DNA from: JASGKO01 sp049840595 | GTDB lineage: Bacteria > Verrucomicrobiota > Verrucomicrobiia > Chthoniobacterales > Chthoniobacteraceae | DNA: 64,000 bases | Reading direction: 5' to 3' | NCBI GenBank assembly: GCA_049840595.1 | Contig: JASGKO010000036.1 | Span: 124,001-188,000 of the forward strand | Shown here: piece after piece, positions 54,767-63,768 of the stretch | Position numbering within the stretch: position 1 is the stretch's first letter | Layout of the letters: the number at the start of each line of letters is the position of its first letter | Program-made: the position numbers and the translations under genes | Notes under the pieces: model-generated | What the model saw: only the letters and a program-made list of their open reading frames with translations | What the model was told of the DNA's origin: nothing | Database searches by the model: none

Positions 54767-55801
54767 GTGGATCACGTCTCCAATCCTCTCCGCATTGCCC
54801 AAGTCGCGCCCCTCTGGTCGGCGATTCCCCCGCATACCTATGGCGGTATCGAGTCGCTCATGTATTCGCTGATCGAAAAGCTCACCGAGCGCGGGCACGA
54901 GGTCACGCTCTTTGCCACCGGCGATTGCCACACCAGTGCGGAATTGCGACCGGTGATGGAAACGAGCCTCACCGAGCGTATGATGCGCAACGAGGCATCC
55001 TGGCAGGAGTATTATGTCAACACTGCCGTCGCTCAGGCGCTGGCTTCGGCGCATAAATTCGATGTCATTCATTTCCACGTTGGCTGCCAGTGGATTCCTT
55101 TTCTGCCATTGGTGAAAACCCGGTCGTTGCTCACGCTCCACTCCTATCTCTGTCCGGATGACCATTGGGTGATCCAACAATACCCACAAGTGAATCTGGC
55201 CGCGATCAGCAAGGCACAAACGCAGGGGCTGCGGGATATTCCCGTGGTGTATAACGCCTGCGATTTCAGCGCCATTCCCTTTGGCGAACCGCGCGGAGAT
55301 TACCTCGCGTTTCTCGGCCGCATGTCGCCGCAGAAAAACCCCGCCGGAGCGATCGAGGTCGCGCGGAAAGCGGGGATGCCCATCGTCCTCGCCGGTGAAC
55401 CGCAGTCGGACAAGGAGAAGGTTTATTTCGAGCAAGTGGTGAAACCCCTGCTCAAAGAGCCCGGGGTCGAATACCTCGGCGGCGCGAATTTCGAGCAGAA
55501 GTGCAAGCTCCTGCGCGGCGCGTCAGTGCTGCTCTTTCCCATCACCTGGCCCGAGCCCTTTGGCCTCGTAATGATCGAAGCCATGGCCTGCGGCACGCCG
55601 GTGCTCGCACTGGGCAACGGCTCGGTGCCGGAACTCGTGGAAAACGGCGTCACCGGCTACTACGCCGACAACCTCACCGATTTGGAAAAGCTTCTCCCCG
55701 ATGTACTGGCGCTGGATCGCCCGACCATCCGCGCCGCAGCCGCCAAGCGCTTCGACATTCCACGGATGGTGGACGACTACTTGCGGCTGTATCGGAATTG
55801 A
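54767..55801 (+). CDS. Glycosyltransferase family 4
   Basis: 344 aa from a GTG. GT-B fold: N-terminal PPHTYGGIESLMYSLIEKLT with the Gly-rich loop and LFATGDCHTSAEL; C-terminal LAFLGRMSPQKNPAGAIEVA, then the EPFGLVMIEAMACGTPVLAL motif that holds the nucleotide-sugar-binding Glu residues. Family GT4 retains the anomeric configuration; the acceptor is not known. It converges with the GT2 gene downstream. Confidence 0.9.
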   Translation: MDHVSNPLRIAQVAPLWSAIPPHTYGGIESLMYSLIEKLTERGHEVTLFATGDCHTSAELRPVMETSLTERMMRNEASWQEYYVNTAVAQALASAHKFDVIHFHVGCQWIPFLPLVKTRSLLTLHSYLCPDDHWVIQQYPQVNLAAISKAQTQGLRDIPVVYNACDFSAIPFGEPRGDYLAFLGRMSPQKNPAGAIEVARKAGMPIVLAGEPQSDKEKVYFEQVVKPLLKEPGVEYLGGANFEQKCKLLRGASVLLFPITWPEPFGLVMIEAMACGTPVLALGNGSVPELVENGVTGYYADNLTDLEKLLPDVLALDRPTIRAAAAKRFDIPRMVDDYLRLYRN

Positions 55802-55820
55802 ACCGCCGCGGTTCAATTAT

Positions 55821-56490
55821 TTACGAGTAGCGGCTCATCAGCTTCAGGAAGCGGATGGTATCGCGCACCGGGTGGATCTTGCTTTTCTCCCCCGCATACA
55901 CGGTGCTGATCGGTACCGAGGAAATCTTGAAACCCTTTTGCGCCGCGATGAAGAGCATCTCGCTCTCGTATTCGTAGGCATTCGTCTCGCAGAACAAATG
56001 CGGCACGAGGTCGCGATGGATCATGCGGAAACCGCACTGCGTATCGGGAATGAACTGACGGCACACCCGGCTGACTAGCCAGGAGAGCGTGCGGTTGGTC
56101 CACTTGCGCAGCGGTGGCATGGTGCGCGTGTCCTTCATCCGGTTGCCGAGAATCATTTGCGCGCCCGAGCGATTCGCCTCTTCGATGAAATGCGCAATCT
56201 CCTCCTGGCCGGTGCTGGCCATCACCGTCGAGGATGAGAAAATAAAGGCACGGTCCGGCGAGCAGCTCCCGGAAGCCGGTCTTGATCGCGGCCCCTTTCC
56301 CGGCATTCACCTGGTGCTTCACGACCCGCGCCCCCGCGGCCTCGGCATTCGTCGAAGTCTGGTCGGGCGATCCATCATCCACCACCATGACGAGGTCGAG
56401 CTCCTTGCGGGAACGTTCCACCACTTCCGCGATCCGGGTTTCTTCGCGGAAGGCCGGGATCAAGGCCGCTACGTTGGTCCGGTCAATCAT
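55821..56490 (-). CDS. Glycosyltransferase family 2 (dolichol-phosphate-mannose-like), frameshifted
   Basis: The gene needs one extra base removed near 56200-56207 to read through; the product is about 222 aa. N-terminus ALIPAFREETRIAEVVE with the DXD-type LVMVVDDGSPDQT, then LYFLILDGDGQH. The second frame continues PEEIAHFIEEANRSGAQMIL and DTQCGFRMIHRDLVPHLF. Such GT2 enzymes use polyprenyl-phosphate or nucleotide sugars. Its ATG overlaps the LipA stop (ATGA). The mutation is likely a sequencing error. Confidence 0.8.
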
Positions 56491-57374
56491 CGGATAGCGG
56501 GCTGAAAATCGGCGGCGTGATAAGAACTGCGCACCAGTGGACCGGAGGCCACATGTTCGAAGCCCTTGGAGTAGGCAATCTCACCGTAGAGCTTGAAGCG
56601 GTCGGGGTGAATGTATTCCACCACCGGCAAGTGCTGTGCTGAAGGACGCAGATACTGCCCCAGGGTGAGCAACTGTACGCCATGAGCGCGCAAATCGTCC
56701 ATCGCCTGGAAAAGTTCTTCCTCAGTTTCGCCGAGACCGAGCATCAGCCCGCTCTTGGTCACCGTTTCTGGGAGGAGTTCCTTCATACGCTCCAATACTT
56801 GCAGCGAAAGCCGATACTTGGCCCGGGAACGCACCAGTGGCGAAAGTCGCTCCACCGTCTCCAGGTTATGGTTGAAAATATGCGGGCAGGCTTCGGCCAC
56901 CCGTTGCAACGATTCCTCGTGTCCGCGGAAATCCGGGGTGAGCACTTCGATGACCAACTTGGGGTCCACCTCGCGGATGGCCTCAATGGTTTTGGCGAAA
57001 TGGTCGGCCCCACCATCCTTCATATCGTCACGGGCCACCGCAGTGACCACCACATGCTTGAGCTTCATCCGGCGCACAGCCTCCGCCACGCGCTGTGGTT
57101 CATCCGCCTCAAGCGCAAAAGGCTTGGCCGTCGTCACTGCGCAAAATCCACAGGCCCGGGTGCAGCGTTCTCCCGCGATCATGAAGGTTGCGGTGCCGGA
57201 ACTCCAGCACTCCCAGCGATTCGGGCATTGCGCCTCTTCACAGACCGTGTGCAGACGCAGGTCCGAAATCAGGGCCTTGGTCGAAAAAAATACAGGATTG
57301 GATGGGAGCCGCACCTTGATCCACTCGGGCTTTTTGGCCTGATGCAAGGCGGGGTCAATTTTTACGCAGGACAT
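56487..57374 (-). CDS. lipA: Lipoyl synthase
   Basis: 295 aa. Radical-SAM enzyme: cluster ligands CTRACGFC near residue 73; the auxiliary cluster CEEAQCPNRWEC near residue 45; SSYHA with the last Ser near the C-terminus (VRSSYHAADF). LTPDFRGHEESL and SGLMLGLGETEEEL are family motifs. It inserts two sulphurs into octanoyl-lipoyl domains, cytoplasmic. It is in one transcript with the downstream GT2 gene. Confidence 0.95.
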   Translation of the reverse strand: MSCVKIDPALHQAKKPEWIKVRLPSNPVFFSTKALISDLRLHTVCEEAQCPNRWECWSSGTATFMIAGERCTRACGFCAVTTAKPFALEADEPQRVAEAVRRMKLKHVVVTAVARDDMKDGGADHFAKTIEAIREVDPKLVIEVLTPDFRGHEESLQRVAEACPHIFNHNLETVERLSPLVRSRAKYRLSLQVLERMKELLPETVTKSGLMLGLGETEEELFQAMDDLRAHGVQLLTLGQYLRPSAQHLPVVEYIHPDRFKLYGEIAYSKGFEHVASGPLVRSSYHAADFQPAIR

Positions 57375-57654
57375 TTCGCGCTCAGATTAGGGTGATTTTG
57401 CCCGCAACGCAACCCTCCCGACTCTCCTAACAAAGAGGAAATGTTGGGAGGGGTCCAGGGGCCTCAGCTTTCACCGATTTTTTGCAGTGCAGGATTGATA
57501 GCCATTCGCACGGTTTCATTTTCAATGATCGCTTACCCGAGACCGTCCTCAGCGTTGTATTTAAAATCTGTGTTAACGGTGATTCCCTTCCCCTCATTTC
57601 CGAGCGAGTGATACTTGACCCTCTTTCGCGTGCTCGCATAGGTTGCCCTTCACC

Positions 57655-58848
57655 ATGAGCTCGCTGAACAAAAAATTTCCCCGTCTCCTGCCCGCACCCA
57701 TCAAAAAAGGGATGCGCGCGGCGGATTTGATTGATACCGCCTTCAAGGCTTACAATGGCGGTCGTCTCGCCGAAGGCTGCCGCCTGCTCACCGACAAGAT
57801 GCTGGCCAAGAATGGCACGATCGGCATGTCGCTCACCGGTGCCCTCACCCCTGCCGGTCTCGGCAAGTCCTCGATCATACCGCTGATGAAGGCAGGCTTT
57901 GTGGACTGGATCATTTCCACCGGCGCGAACCTTTACCATGACCTGCACTACGGGCTCGGTATGGAGCTTTACGCGGGCTCGCCGTTCGTAAGCGATGTGG
58001 AACTACGCAAGGAAGGCGTAATCCGCATTTACGATGTCCTATTCGATTACGATGTGCTGCTTGATACCGACGCTTTCGTGCGTCAGGCCATCCAAGGGCC
58101 AGAATTCCAAAAGACCATGGGTAGCGACGAATTTCACTACCTGCTCGGCAAGTATGTCTATGAACGCGAGAAGAAGCTCGGCCTCAAGGAAACCAGCGTA
58201 CTCAGCGCGGGCTACCAATATGGCGTGCCGATTTTCACCAGTTCGCCCGGCGACAGCTCGATCGGCATGAACGTGGCCGCGATGGCGCTCCGCGATTCGA
58301 AGCTGTTGATCGATGTGAACCGCGACGTAAACCAGACCGCCTCCATCGTCTATAACGCCAAGAGCAGCGGCCTCACTTCGAGTGTGTTCATCCTTGGTGG
58401 CGGTTCACCGAAGAACTTCATGTTGCAAACGGAACCGCAAATCCAGGAAGTAATGGGCATTGAAGAACGCGGGCACGATTATTTTCTGCAATGCACCGAT
58501 GCGCGCCCCGACACCGGCGGGCTGAGCGGGGCCACGCCTGCCGAGGCCGTGAGCTGGGGCAAGATCGATCCCGATACCCTGCCTGATTGCGTGGTATGCT
58601 ATACGGACTCGACCATCTCGCTGCCGCTCATCACGGCCTATGCGCTGAGCAAAGTCGCGCCGCGCAAGCGCAAGCGACTGTATGATCAACGCGACCAGAT
58701 GTATGATGCGTTGAAAGCCCAGTATTTCCGCCATGGCAAAGTCGAGAAAATCGAGCACCGCACCGACATCACAAAGCCCAGGAAGACCCCCAGAACCGGG
58801 CGTGCCGTCCTCAGTCAGGGCAGCAATGCACCGCGTCGCAAAGCTTGA
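57655..58848 (+). CDS. Deoxyhypusine-synthase-like NAD-dependent enzyme
   Basis: 397 aa from the ATG at 57655. Follows the deoxyhypusine/homospermidine synthase fold: LTGALTPAGLGKSSIIPLMK, DWIISTGANLYHDLHYGLG, DNVFIPG-type SPGDSSIGMNVAAMAL, and ILGGGSPKNF with the Lys that aligns with the catalytic Lys of DHS; ATPAEAVSWGKI follows. The Lys implies the imine-type mechanism is possible. Bacteria lack eIF5A, so a polyamine such as homospermidine or an unknown acceptor is likely. The C-terminal 40 residues are basic. It slightly overlaps nothing but is followed by the next gene's ATG inside its own tail. Confidence 0.88.
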   Translation: MSSLNKKFPRLLPAPIKKGMRAADLIDTAFKAYNGGRLAEGCRLLTDKMLAKNGTIGMSLTGALTPAGLGKSSIIPLMKAGFVDWIISTGANLYHDLHYGLGMELYAGSPFVSDVELRKEGVIRIYDVLFDYDVLLDTDAFVRQAIQGPEFQKTMGSDEFHYLLGKYVYEREKKLGLKETSVLSAGYQYGVPIFTSSPGDSSIGMNVAAMALRDSKLLIDVNRDVNQTASIVYNAKSSGLTSSVFILGGGSPKNFMLQTEPQIQEVMGIEERGHDYFLQCTDARPDTGGLSGATPAEAVSWGKIDPDTLPDCVVCYTDSTISLPLITAYALSKVAPRKRKRLYDQRDQMYDALKAQYFRHGKVEKIEHRTDITKPRKTPRTGRAVLSQGSNAPRRKA

Positions 58849-59371
58849 GTCCGGCCAGTTTTGCCACGGGGCGGGGCGTCTGATTCATACCGAACCGGAC
58901 GCCTCCCCCGTGCCCTCGCGGCAGGATCATATCCTTTTCACCATCGATGCCTGTGGTCCGCTGGTCCTGGCGGTGAATACGTTTTCGCGGCTGAATTTCA
59001 ACGCAGGCTACGAGGCGCGCATTCATCTCGGCATGGTGCTCGGAAGTTATGAGACCTTGCCAGAAAGCGGGCTTTCCCCCTGTGCTCCGCTCGACTACAC
59101 AACACTCGACCAGACGATGGCGGTGAACTACCGCTGGACGGAAAAAGTGGAGATGGAAACACTCCTGCTCAAGCAGGGCCGCGAGTGCATTTTCATCGAG
59201 GCTTGGGGCGACGTTTTCATCCGGCAACAGACCGGCATTCATCAGATTCATTCCCGGCGCTCCAGTTGCGCGGTGGAGCAGGATTACCACGGGCGCGACG
59301 GCGCGATTAAATTTTACCATCCCGATCTGCACTTCGACCTGCTGCTGCTGAAATTCTGCGGACAGCCTTAG
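58826..59371 (+). CDS. Conserved hypothetical protein
   Basis: 181 aa from the ATG at 58826, overlapping the end of the DHS-like gene by 23 bases in another frame. Soluble, beta-rich, with blocks such as DHILFTIDACGPLVLAVNTF, SRLNFNAGYEARIHLGMVLG and RECIFIEAWGDVFIRQQTGI. I recognise no family. The tight overlap suggests joint expression with the DHS-like enzyme, so it may be its partner. Confidence 0.7.
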   Translation: MHRVAKLESGQFCHGAGRLIHTEPDASPVPSRQDHILFTIDACGPLVLAVNTFSRLNFNAGYEARIHLGMVLGSYETLPESGLSPCAPLDYTTLDQTMAVNYRWTEKVEMETLLLKQGRECIFIEAWGDVFIRQQTGIHQIHSRRSSCAVEQDYHGRDGAIKFYHPDLHFDLLLLKFCGQP

Positions 59372-59372
59372 G

Positions 59373-59744
59373 TTAAATCGCCTCGCGAGCCAGACTCGCG
59401 GCGGCTGTGCGGTTTTCCACCTCCAGCTTGTTGAAGAGATTCTCACAATGCTTGCCCACGGTGCGGGCACCGAGGTCGAGGATGATGGCGATATCCGAGT
59501 TGCTCTTGCCTTCCATGATCCAGTAGAGCACCTCCGCCTCGCGCGGGGTAATGCCGAGCTTTTTGAGGCTCAAAATTCGCTCGGCCTGCCGGTTTTCGCG
59601 GAAACGAATGCACCGCACATTCCGCGGGGCCTCGCCCCCAATGAGAATGGTATGCATCAGATTCTCTTCCCAGCGCGTAATAGGCTCGCAAGTGCAGGTC
59701 AGCGTGCCCTGGCTGCTCTGCCGCATGAGCGATTCGCCCGCCAT
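59373..59744 (-). CDS. LuxR-type HTH protein, possibly truncated
   Basis: 123 aa from the ATG at 59744. The C-terminal 60 residues are a complete LuxR HTH (LGITPREAEVLYWIMEGKSN, SDIAIILDLGARTVGKHCEN, LFNKLEVENRTAAASLA). The N-terminal part is short and matches no sensor domain. The frame is open further upstream (SALAEFYLWLRDTP), but that region overlaps the GH29 remnant on the other strand, so the true start or an earlier truncation cannot be settled. It converges with the hypothetical gene, two bases apart. Confidence 0.72.
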   Translation of the reverse strand: MAGESLMRQSSQGTLTCTCEPITRWEENLMHTILIGGEAPRNVRCIRFRENRQAERILSLKKLGITPREAEVLYWIMEGKSNSDIAIILDLGARTVGKHCENLFNKLEVENRTAAASLAREAI

Positions 59745-59829
59745 GGGAGTGTCTCGCAGCCACAGGTAAAACTCGGCGAGGGCGCTAATGGGCAGATCAA
59801 GAAGCTCCCCGCCGGGGCACTTGACCAGC

Positions 59830-60107
59830 GACAGGTGGACTTTGACTTCGATCCCCAGGATTTCCGCTTCACGGTGGGAAAGGATGGCGCACTCTACGCC
59901 TTCTGCCTCGCCGTTCCGACCGCCGGTGCATCCGTAAAAATTACGTCCCTCGGCAGCCGAGCCGGATTACTGAAAACCCCCGTACGCTCTGTTTCCTTAT
60001 TGGGTAGCAAAGCCAGGCTGGTTTGGAAACAGGAAGGTGATGGCCTGACCATTACCTGCCCGGATTCCATGCCCTTCAAAACTGCGATTGGCTTCAAGAT
60101 TCGTTAA
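59830..60107 (+). pseudogene. GH29 alpha-L-fucosidase C-terminal remnant
   Basis: The stretch VDFDFDPQDFRFTVGKDGAL, LYAFCLAVPTAGASVKITSL, GSRAGLLKTPVRSVSLLGSK and PFKTAIGFKIR matches the C-terminal beta-sandwich of GH29 fucosidases. The catalytic (beta/alpha)8 domain is absent, and the upstream frame runs into the LuxR gene on the opposite strand. The remnant implies that a complete fucosidase gene once stood here. Confidence 0.65.
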
Positions 60108-60118
60108 TCCGAGGGAAA

Positions 60119-60235
60119 TCACCCGCAGATTTTACAGATTTTTGAAAACAGCCTTTGTGCTGCCCCCCGATCCGCCAGAGAAGTAAAATCCAGATTTTAA
60201 TCTGCATAAATCGGCAAAATCTGCGAATTCCACCC
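60119..60235. repeat. Imperfect inverted repeat of CGCAGATTTT type
   Basis: CGCAGATTTTACAGATTTTT on the left and TAAATCGGCAAAATCTGCG on the right form the arms of a loose inverted repeat in the 227-base gap before the PilC gene. It looks like a degraded extragenic repeat of a type frequent in environmental genomes; no gene is visible. Confidence 0.5.
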
Positions 60236-60334
60236 TCTGGGCTTCTTTTAAAATTATCATAATCATCCAGCGTAAAGCGCCTACTACAGCGACGCCATTC
60301 TGGCATCCATCCTGCTCTTCAAAGGGACAAGATC

Positions 60335-61552
60335 ATGATCACCTTTGCTTACCAGGCTCGCGATGCGGCGGGCAAAACCATCTCCGGCGTCCAGGAGGCC
60401 GTGAACGAAGAGAATGCCATCAATACGCTGATGTCACGCGGATTGATGGTGCTTTCCATTTCCCAAAAGGCCGGTGGACGTGCGCTCAAGCCCATCGGTA
60501 CGGTGCCGGAAACCGATCTTGTTCTTTTCACCCGCCAGCTTGCCACGATGGTGGATGCCGGCTTGCCGCTAGTCACCGCCTTGACCACCCTTTTCGAGCA
60601 GTGCGATCCCAAGCGCCAGATGAACCTGCGTCGCGTGATTGGCGATCTCACCGCCCGCGTGCAACAGGGCGATACTTTTAGCGAGTCCGTAGCCAAGCAT
60701 CCCCGCATTTTCAGCCGCCTCTATGTCAGCATGGTAAAGGCCGGTGAAGGTGGTGGATTGCTCGCCGAAATTCTTGACCGGCTCGCCAGCTTCCTCGAAG
60801 CCAGCGCCCGCTTGAAGAAAAAGGTGAAGTCCGCCATGACCTATCCTGTGATCGTGGTCTGCATCGCGTTGGGGATCACCACCTTCCTCATTGTGCGTGT
60901 GGTGCCGGTCTTTGCCCAAATCTTTGCCGACTTCGGTGCCAATCTCCCAGGCCCCACCCAGTTCCTCATCGACCTAAGCGACTTCATTCGCGGCGAGTGG
61001 TATTTCCTGGTCGGCGGTATTGTAGCCGCCATCTTTGGATGCCGCTGGTTTGTCCGCACGGAACGCGGCGCGGAGATTTGGGACCGCTACAAGCTCAAGC
61101 TGCCCATCTTCGGACCGTTGGTGCACAAGATTTGCATGACCCGCTTCGCGCGCACCTTTGCCCAGCTCATCCGTAGCGGCGTGCCGATTCTCGAGGTGAT
61201 GGCTATCGTCGGCGAAACCGCCGGCAACATCCTCGTCGCCAAGGCGATCAAGGAAGTGGCCACCGACGTTGAAAAGGGCGACACCCTCAATTTTGCGATG
61301 TCGCGCCAGAAAATTTTCCCCCCCATGCTCCTGCGCATGATCGCAGCCGGTGAATCCACCGGTAAGATTGATGCCATGCTGGAAAAGATGGCCGACTTCT
61401 GGGATGAAGAAATCGAGGCGATGCTGAATTCGCTCACCTCGCTCATCGAACCGCTCCTGATCGTCTTTCTGGGCGTGGTCGTCGGCGGCATCGTGATTGC
61501 GATGTTCCTGCCGATCTTCAAGCTCAACGATATTGTGTCAGGCTCAAAATAA
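60335..61552 (+). CDS. Type II secretion/type IV pilus inner-membrane protein (GspF/PilC family)
   Basis: 405 aa. Two GspF domains: first about 65-190 (LVLFTRQLATMVDAGLPLVT, SVAKHPRIFSRLYVSMVKAG, EGGG), second about 265-390 (RFARTFAQLIRSGVPILEVM, FPPMLLRMIAAGESTGKIDA). Three transmembrane helices at about 170-190, 225-245 and 375-395. It is the platform protein of pilus or type II secretion machines. No other T2SS gene is adjacent, though the Verru_Chthon_A-like pseudopilin in this window is a possible client. A possible terminator (CGGCGCC/GGCGCCG with T6, 61577-61611) follows. Confidence 0.9.
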   Translation: MITFAYQARDAAGKTISGVQEAVNEENAINTLMSRGLMVLSISQKAGGRALKPIGTVPETDLVLFTRQLATMVDAGLPLVTALTTLFEQCDPKRQMNLRRVIGDLTARVQQGDTFSESVAKHPRIFSRLYVSMVKAGEGGGLLAEILDRLASFLEASARLKKKVKSAMTYPVIVVCIALGITTFLIVRVVPVFAQIFADFGANLPGPTQFLIDLSDFIRGEWYFLVGGIVAAIFGCRWFVRTERGAEIWDRYKLKLPIFGPLVHKICMTRFARTFAQLIRSGVPILEVMAIVGETAGNILVAKAIKEVATDVEKGDTLNFAMSRQKIFPPMLLRMIAAGESTGKIDAMLEKMADFWDEEIEAMLNSLTSLIEPLLIVFLGVVVGGIVIAMFLPIFKLNDIVSGSK

Positions 61553-62081
61553 CGAGCACGACCCCGTAACTGAGACCGGCGCCGCAAAGCAATTTGTAGG
61601 CGCCGTCTTTTTTGACCAGCCAGTTGATCTGGTCGCGCATCAGCCAGGGCATCCCCACCCAGAAGAGCGCCGCCGTCACCCACACATACGCTAGCGTCAC
61701 TAGGAATAAGCGCGAGGTCTGCGGCTGGAGAAAGGCGGATTCCAGAATCGGCTCCGCAGCCAGCAGCAGCAGGATACCGAGCGCGCGCACCGCGAGGTAA
61801 TCCTGCGCGAACTTCAGCACCAGCCCGTAGGCCACCACCGTGACCATGAGAATCTTCGGCTTGAATCCGGTGTATTCGCCCAAATCCATGTAAGCCGTCA
61901 GCAGGAAGAACCAAAGGGCTGCGAGAGTGAACAACGCCTGCCCAAGAAACTTGGCGCGCGGGAACGAGGTCAGAAAAGCCTTCACCCCCCCGGCATGGGC
62001 AAAACCGATGGCATGCGAAATGACGAGCAGCAGCCCGACAAGCAGGCCGACGAGCGAAAGGCTAAGATGAGGATAAACCAT
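61524..62081 (-). CDS. Hypothetical integral membrane protein
   Basis: 185 aa, about five transmembrane helices (for example LVGLLVGLLLVISHAIGF, FTLAALWFFLLTAYMDL, MVTVVAYGLVLKFA, LVTLAYVWVTAALFWVG, GAGLSYGVVLVILSL). No signature motif beyond helices; I recognise no family. It converges with the PilC gene, overlapping its 3' end by 29 bases, and lies 34 bases from the miaB stop on the same strand, so the two may be cotranscribed. Confidence 0.75.
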   Translation of the reverse strand: MVYPHLSLSLVGLLVGLLLVISHAIGFAHAGGVKAFLTSFPRAKFLGQALFTLAALWFFLLTAYMDLGEYTGFKPKILMVTVVAYGLVLKFAQDYLAVRALGILLLLAAEPILESAFLQPQTSRLFLVTLAYVWVTAALFWVGMPWLMRDQINWLVKKDGAYKLLCGAGLSYGVVLVILSLTQYR

Positions 62082-62114
62082 GGGACTTGCAGATTAGAAA
62101 GCGGACGCCCCGTT

Positions 62115-63485
62115 TCAATTCACGATTGCAGGGTCGCCGTAAAGCGAAAAGGCGCTGGTTCGCGTAATGTTCACGTCGAAGACTTCGCCGATGTGGCGGT
62201 CGGCCCCCTCGAAAATGACGATCTTATTGCCGCGCGTGCGGCCCATCAGACGCTCCGAGTTATTTTTGCTCGGGCCTTCACAGAGGATCTGCTGCCGGGT
62301 GCCAACCAGCTCCTCGTTTTTGCGCAGGGCGATTTCGTTCGCGTGGTTGAGCAGATCCTGGTTGCGCTCCTCTTTCACCGCTTCGGAGAGCTGATCCGGC
62401 AGCGCCGCAGCGGGCGTATCGCGGCGCTGGGAATAGCGGAAGATAAAGGCGTTGTCGAAATCGGCGGCCCGCACAAGGTCCCGGGTATCCGCATAATCCT
62501 GCTCTGTCTCGCCAGGGAAGCCCACGATGATATCGGTGGTGATAGCCATCTGCGGCACCGCGGCACGGATTTTCTCGACCAAGGCGAGATACTTTTCCCG
62601 GGTGTAGGTGCGGTGCATCGCCTTGAGAATGCGATTCGAGCCTGATTGGAGCGGAAGATGAATGTGCTCCACCAGCTTGGGCAAGCGGGTGAAGGCCTCG
62701 ATCAAATCGTCCTTGTAACCGATCGGATGCGGCGAGGTGAAGCGCAGGCGCTGCAGCCCGTCCACCGCATGCACGGCTTCCAAAAGTTGAACAAACGGCG
62801 ACCGTCCATTTACTTTTTCGAATTCATGCCGACCGTAGAGATTCACAATCTGGCCCAGGAGCGTCACCTCGCGTACGCCCCGCGCGACCAGTCCCCTCAC
62901 CTCGTCCACAATCTCGAGAATCGCCCGGGAACGCTCGCCACCCCGGGTGTAGGGCACGATGCAAAAGGTGCACTTCATGTTGCACCCCTGCATGATTGAA
63001 ACAAAGGCGGTCGTCTGCTGCGGCTTCAAGATATGATCGCGGATGGTCTCCTGCGATTGCTGCTCCTCCTCGACGTCCACGATGGAGTAGCGCACGTCGT
63101 CCATAAGCTTCTCGCGCACGGCCTGCTTGCGCTGCACCAGTTCATCCACGTAATCGGCCACCTTGTGAAACTTCTGTGTGCCTACGACCAGATCCACATG
63201 CCCGATGTCACGAACCAGTTCATCCCCGCGCGACTGTGCCATGCAGCCAAGGAAGCCAAAGACCATCTCCGGCTTGTTCGCCCGAAGCCGTCCCAGCAGC
63301 CCCATCTTACCCAAGGCCTTCTGCTCCGCCATATCGCGCACCGAGCAGGTATTGAGCAGGATCACGTCGGCCTCGCGCTCGTTCGACGTCAGCACATAGC
63401 CGCGCGCGACGAGCATCTGGGCGACTTGTTCGGAGTCGCGCTCGTTCATCTGGCATCCGTAAGTTTTAAGGAGAACCTTGGGCAT
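62115..63485 (-). CDS. miaB: tRNA-2-methylthio-N6-dimethylallyladenosine synthase
   Basis: 456 aa. N-terminal MTTase domain with cysteines in LKTYGCQMNERD, LLNTCSVRDM and FGFLGCMAQ (auxiliary 4Fe-4S). Radical-SAM motif GCNMKCTFCIVPYTRGGE, then HIHLPLQSGSNRILKAMHR and GFPGETEQDY. The C-terminal TRAM domain ends NKIVIFEGADRHIGEVFDVN. It methylthiolates i6A37 of tRNAs in the cytoplasm. It carries the full set of six cysteines. Confidence 0.95.
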   Translation of the reverse strand: MPKVLLKTYGCQMNERDSEQVAQMLVARGYVLTSNEREADVILLNTCSVRDMAEQKALGKMGLLGRLRANKPEMVFGFLGCMAQSRGDELVRDIGHVDLVVGTQKFHKVADYVDELVQRKQAVREKLMDDVRYSIVDVEEEQQSQETIRDHILKPQQTTAFVSIMQGCNMKCTFCIVPYTRGGERSRAILEIVDEVRGLVARGVREVTLLGQIVNLYGRHEFEKVNGRSPFVQLLEAVHAVDGLQRLRFTSPHPIGYKDDLIEAFTRLPKLVEHIHLPLQSGSNRILKAMHRTYTREKYLALVEKIRAAVPQMAITTDIIVGFPGETEQDYADTRDLVRAADFDNAFIFRYSQRRDTPAAALPDQLSEAVKEERNQDLLNHANEIALRKNEELVGTRQQILCEGPSKNNSERLMGRTRGNKIVIFEGADRHIGEVFDVNITRTSAFSLYGDPAIVN

Positions 63486-63720
63486 GATCGTCTAAAAATG
63501 AGCCGGGGAATCTGGAGGAGAATGGGCGGCTTGTAAAGGAGGGAGCCATCCGCCTTGAAATCATTCGGTCCGAGAGCCAGCAGCTTACTCTGGCGTCATC
63601 ATTACCACATTCCACACACCACTCCTTCTTTGCCCACTCAGAAACGATCCACATGCCCCCCTCCTAAACAGAGTCAGTCCGCCATCCATGGCTTTTACCG
63701 GGCTTTCTTTCATTTTACGA

Positions 63721-63740
63721 GACGGCCCAAATGGGCCGTC
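63721..63740 (-). terminator. Possible terminator of the DUF5069 gene
   Basis: A perfect 8-bp stem, GACGGCCC (63721-63728) and GGGCCGTC (63733-63740), with a 4-base loop, just after the stop of the partial gene. The following bases on the minus strand are only weakly T-rich, so efficiency is uncertain. Confidence 0.55.
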
Positions 63741-63768
63741 CTTGAATAAGACCGTTCTTCTCTTCCGT

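Noticed and set aside
61577..61611. A hairpin with T-run as terminator of the PilC gene
   Set aside because: It is plausible, but lies inside the opposing membrane-protein gene and has only a 7-bp stem with a 15-base loop, so I did not list it as a separate feature.
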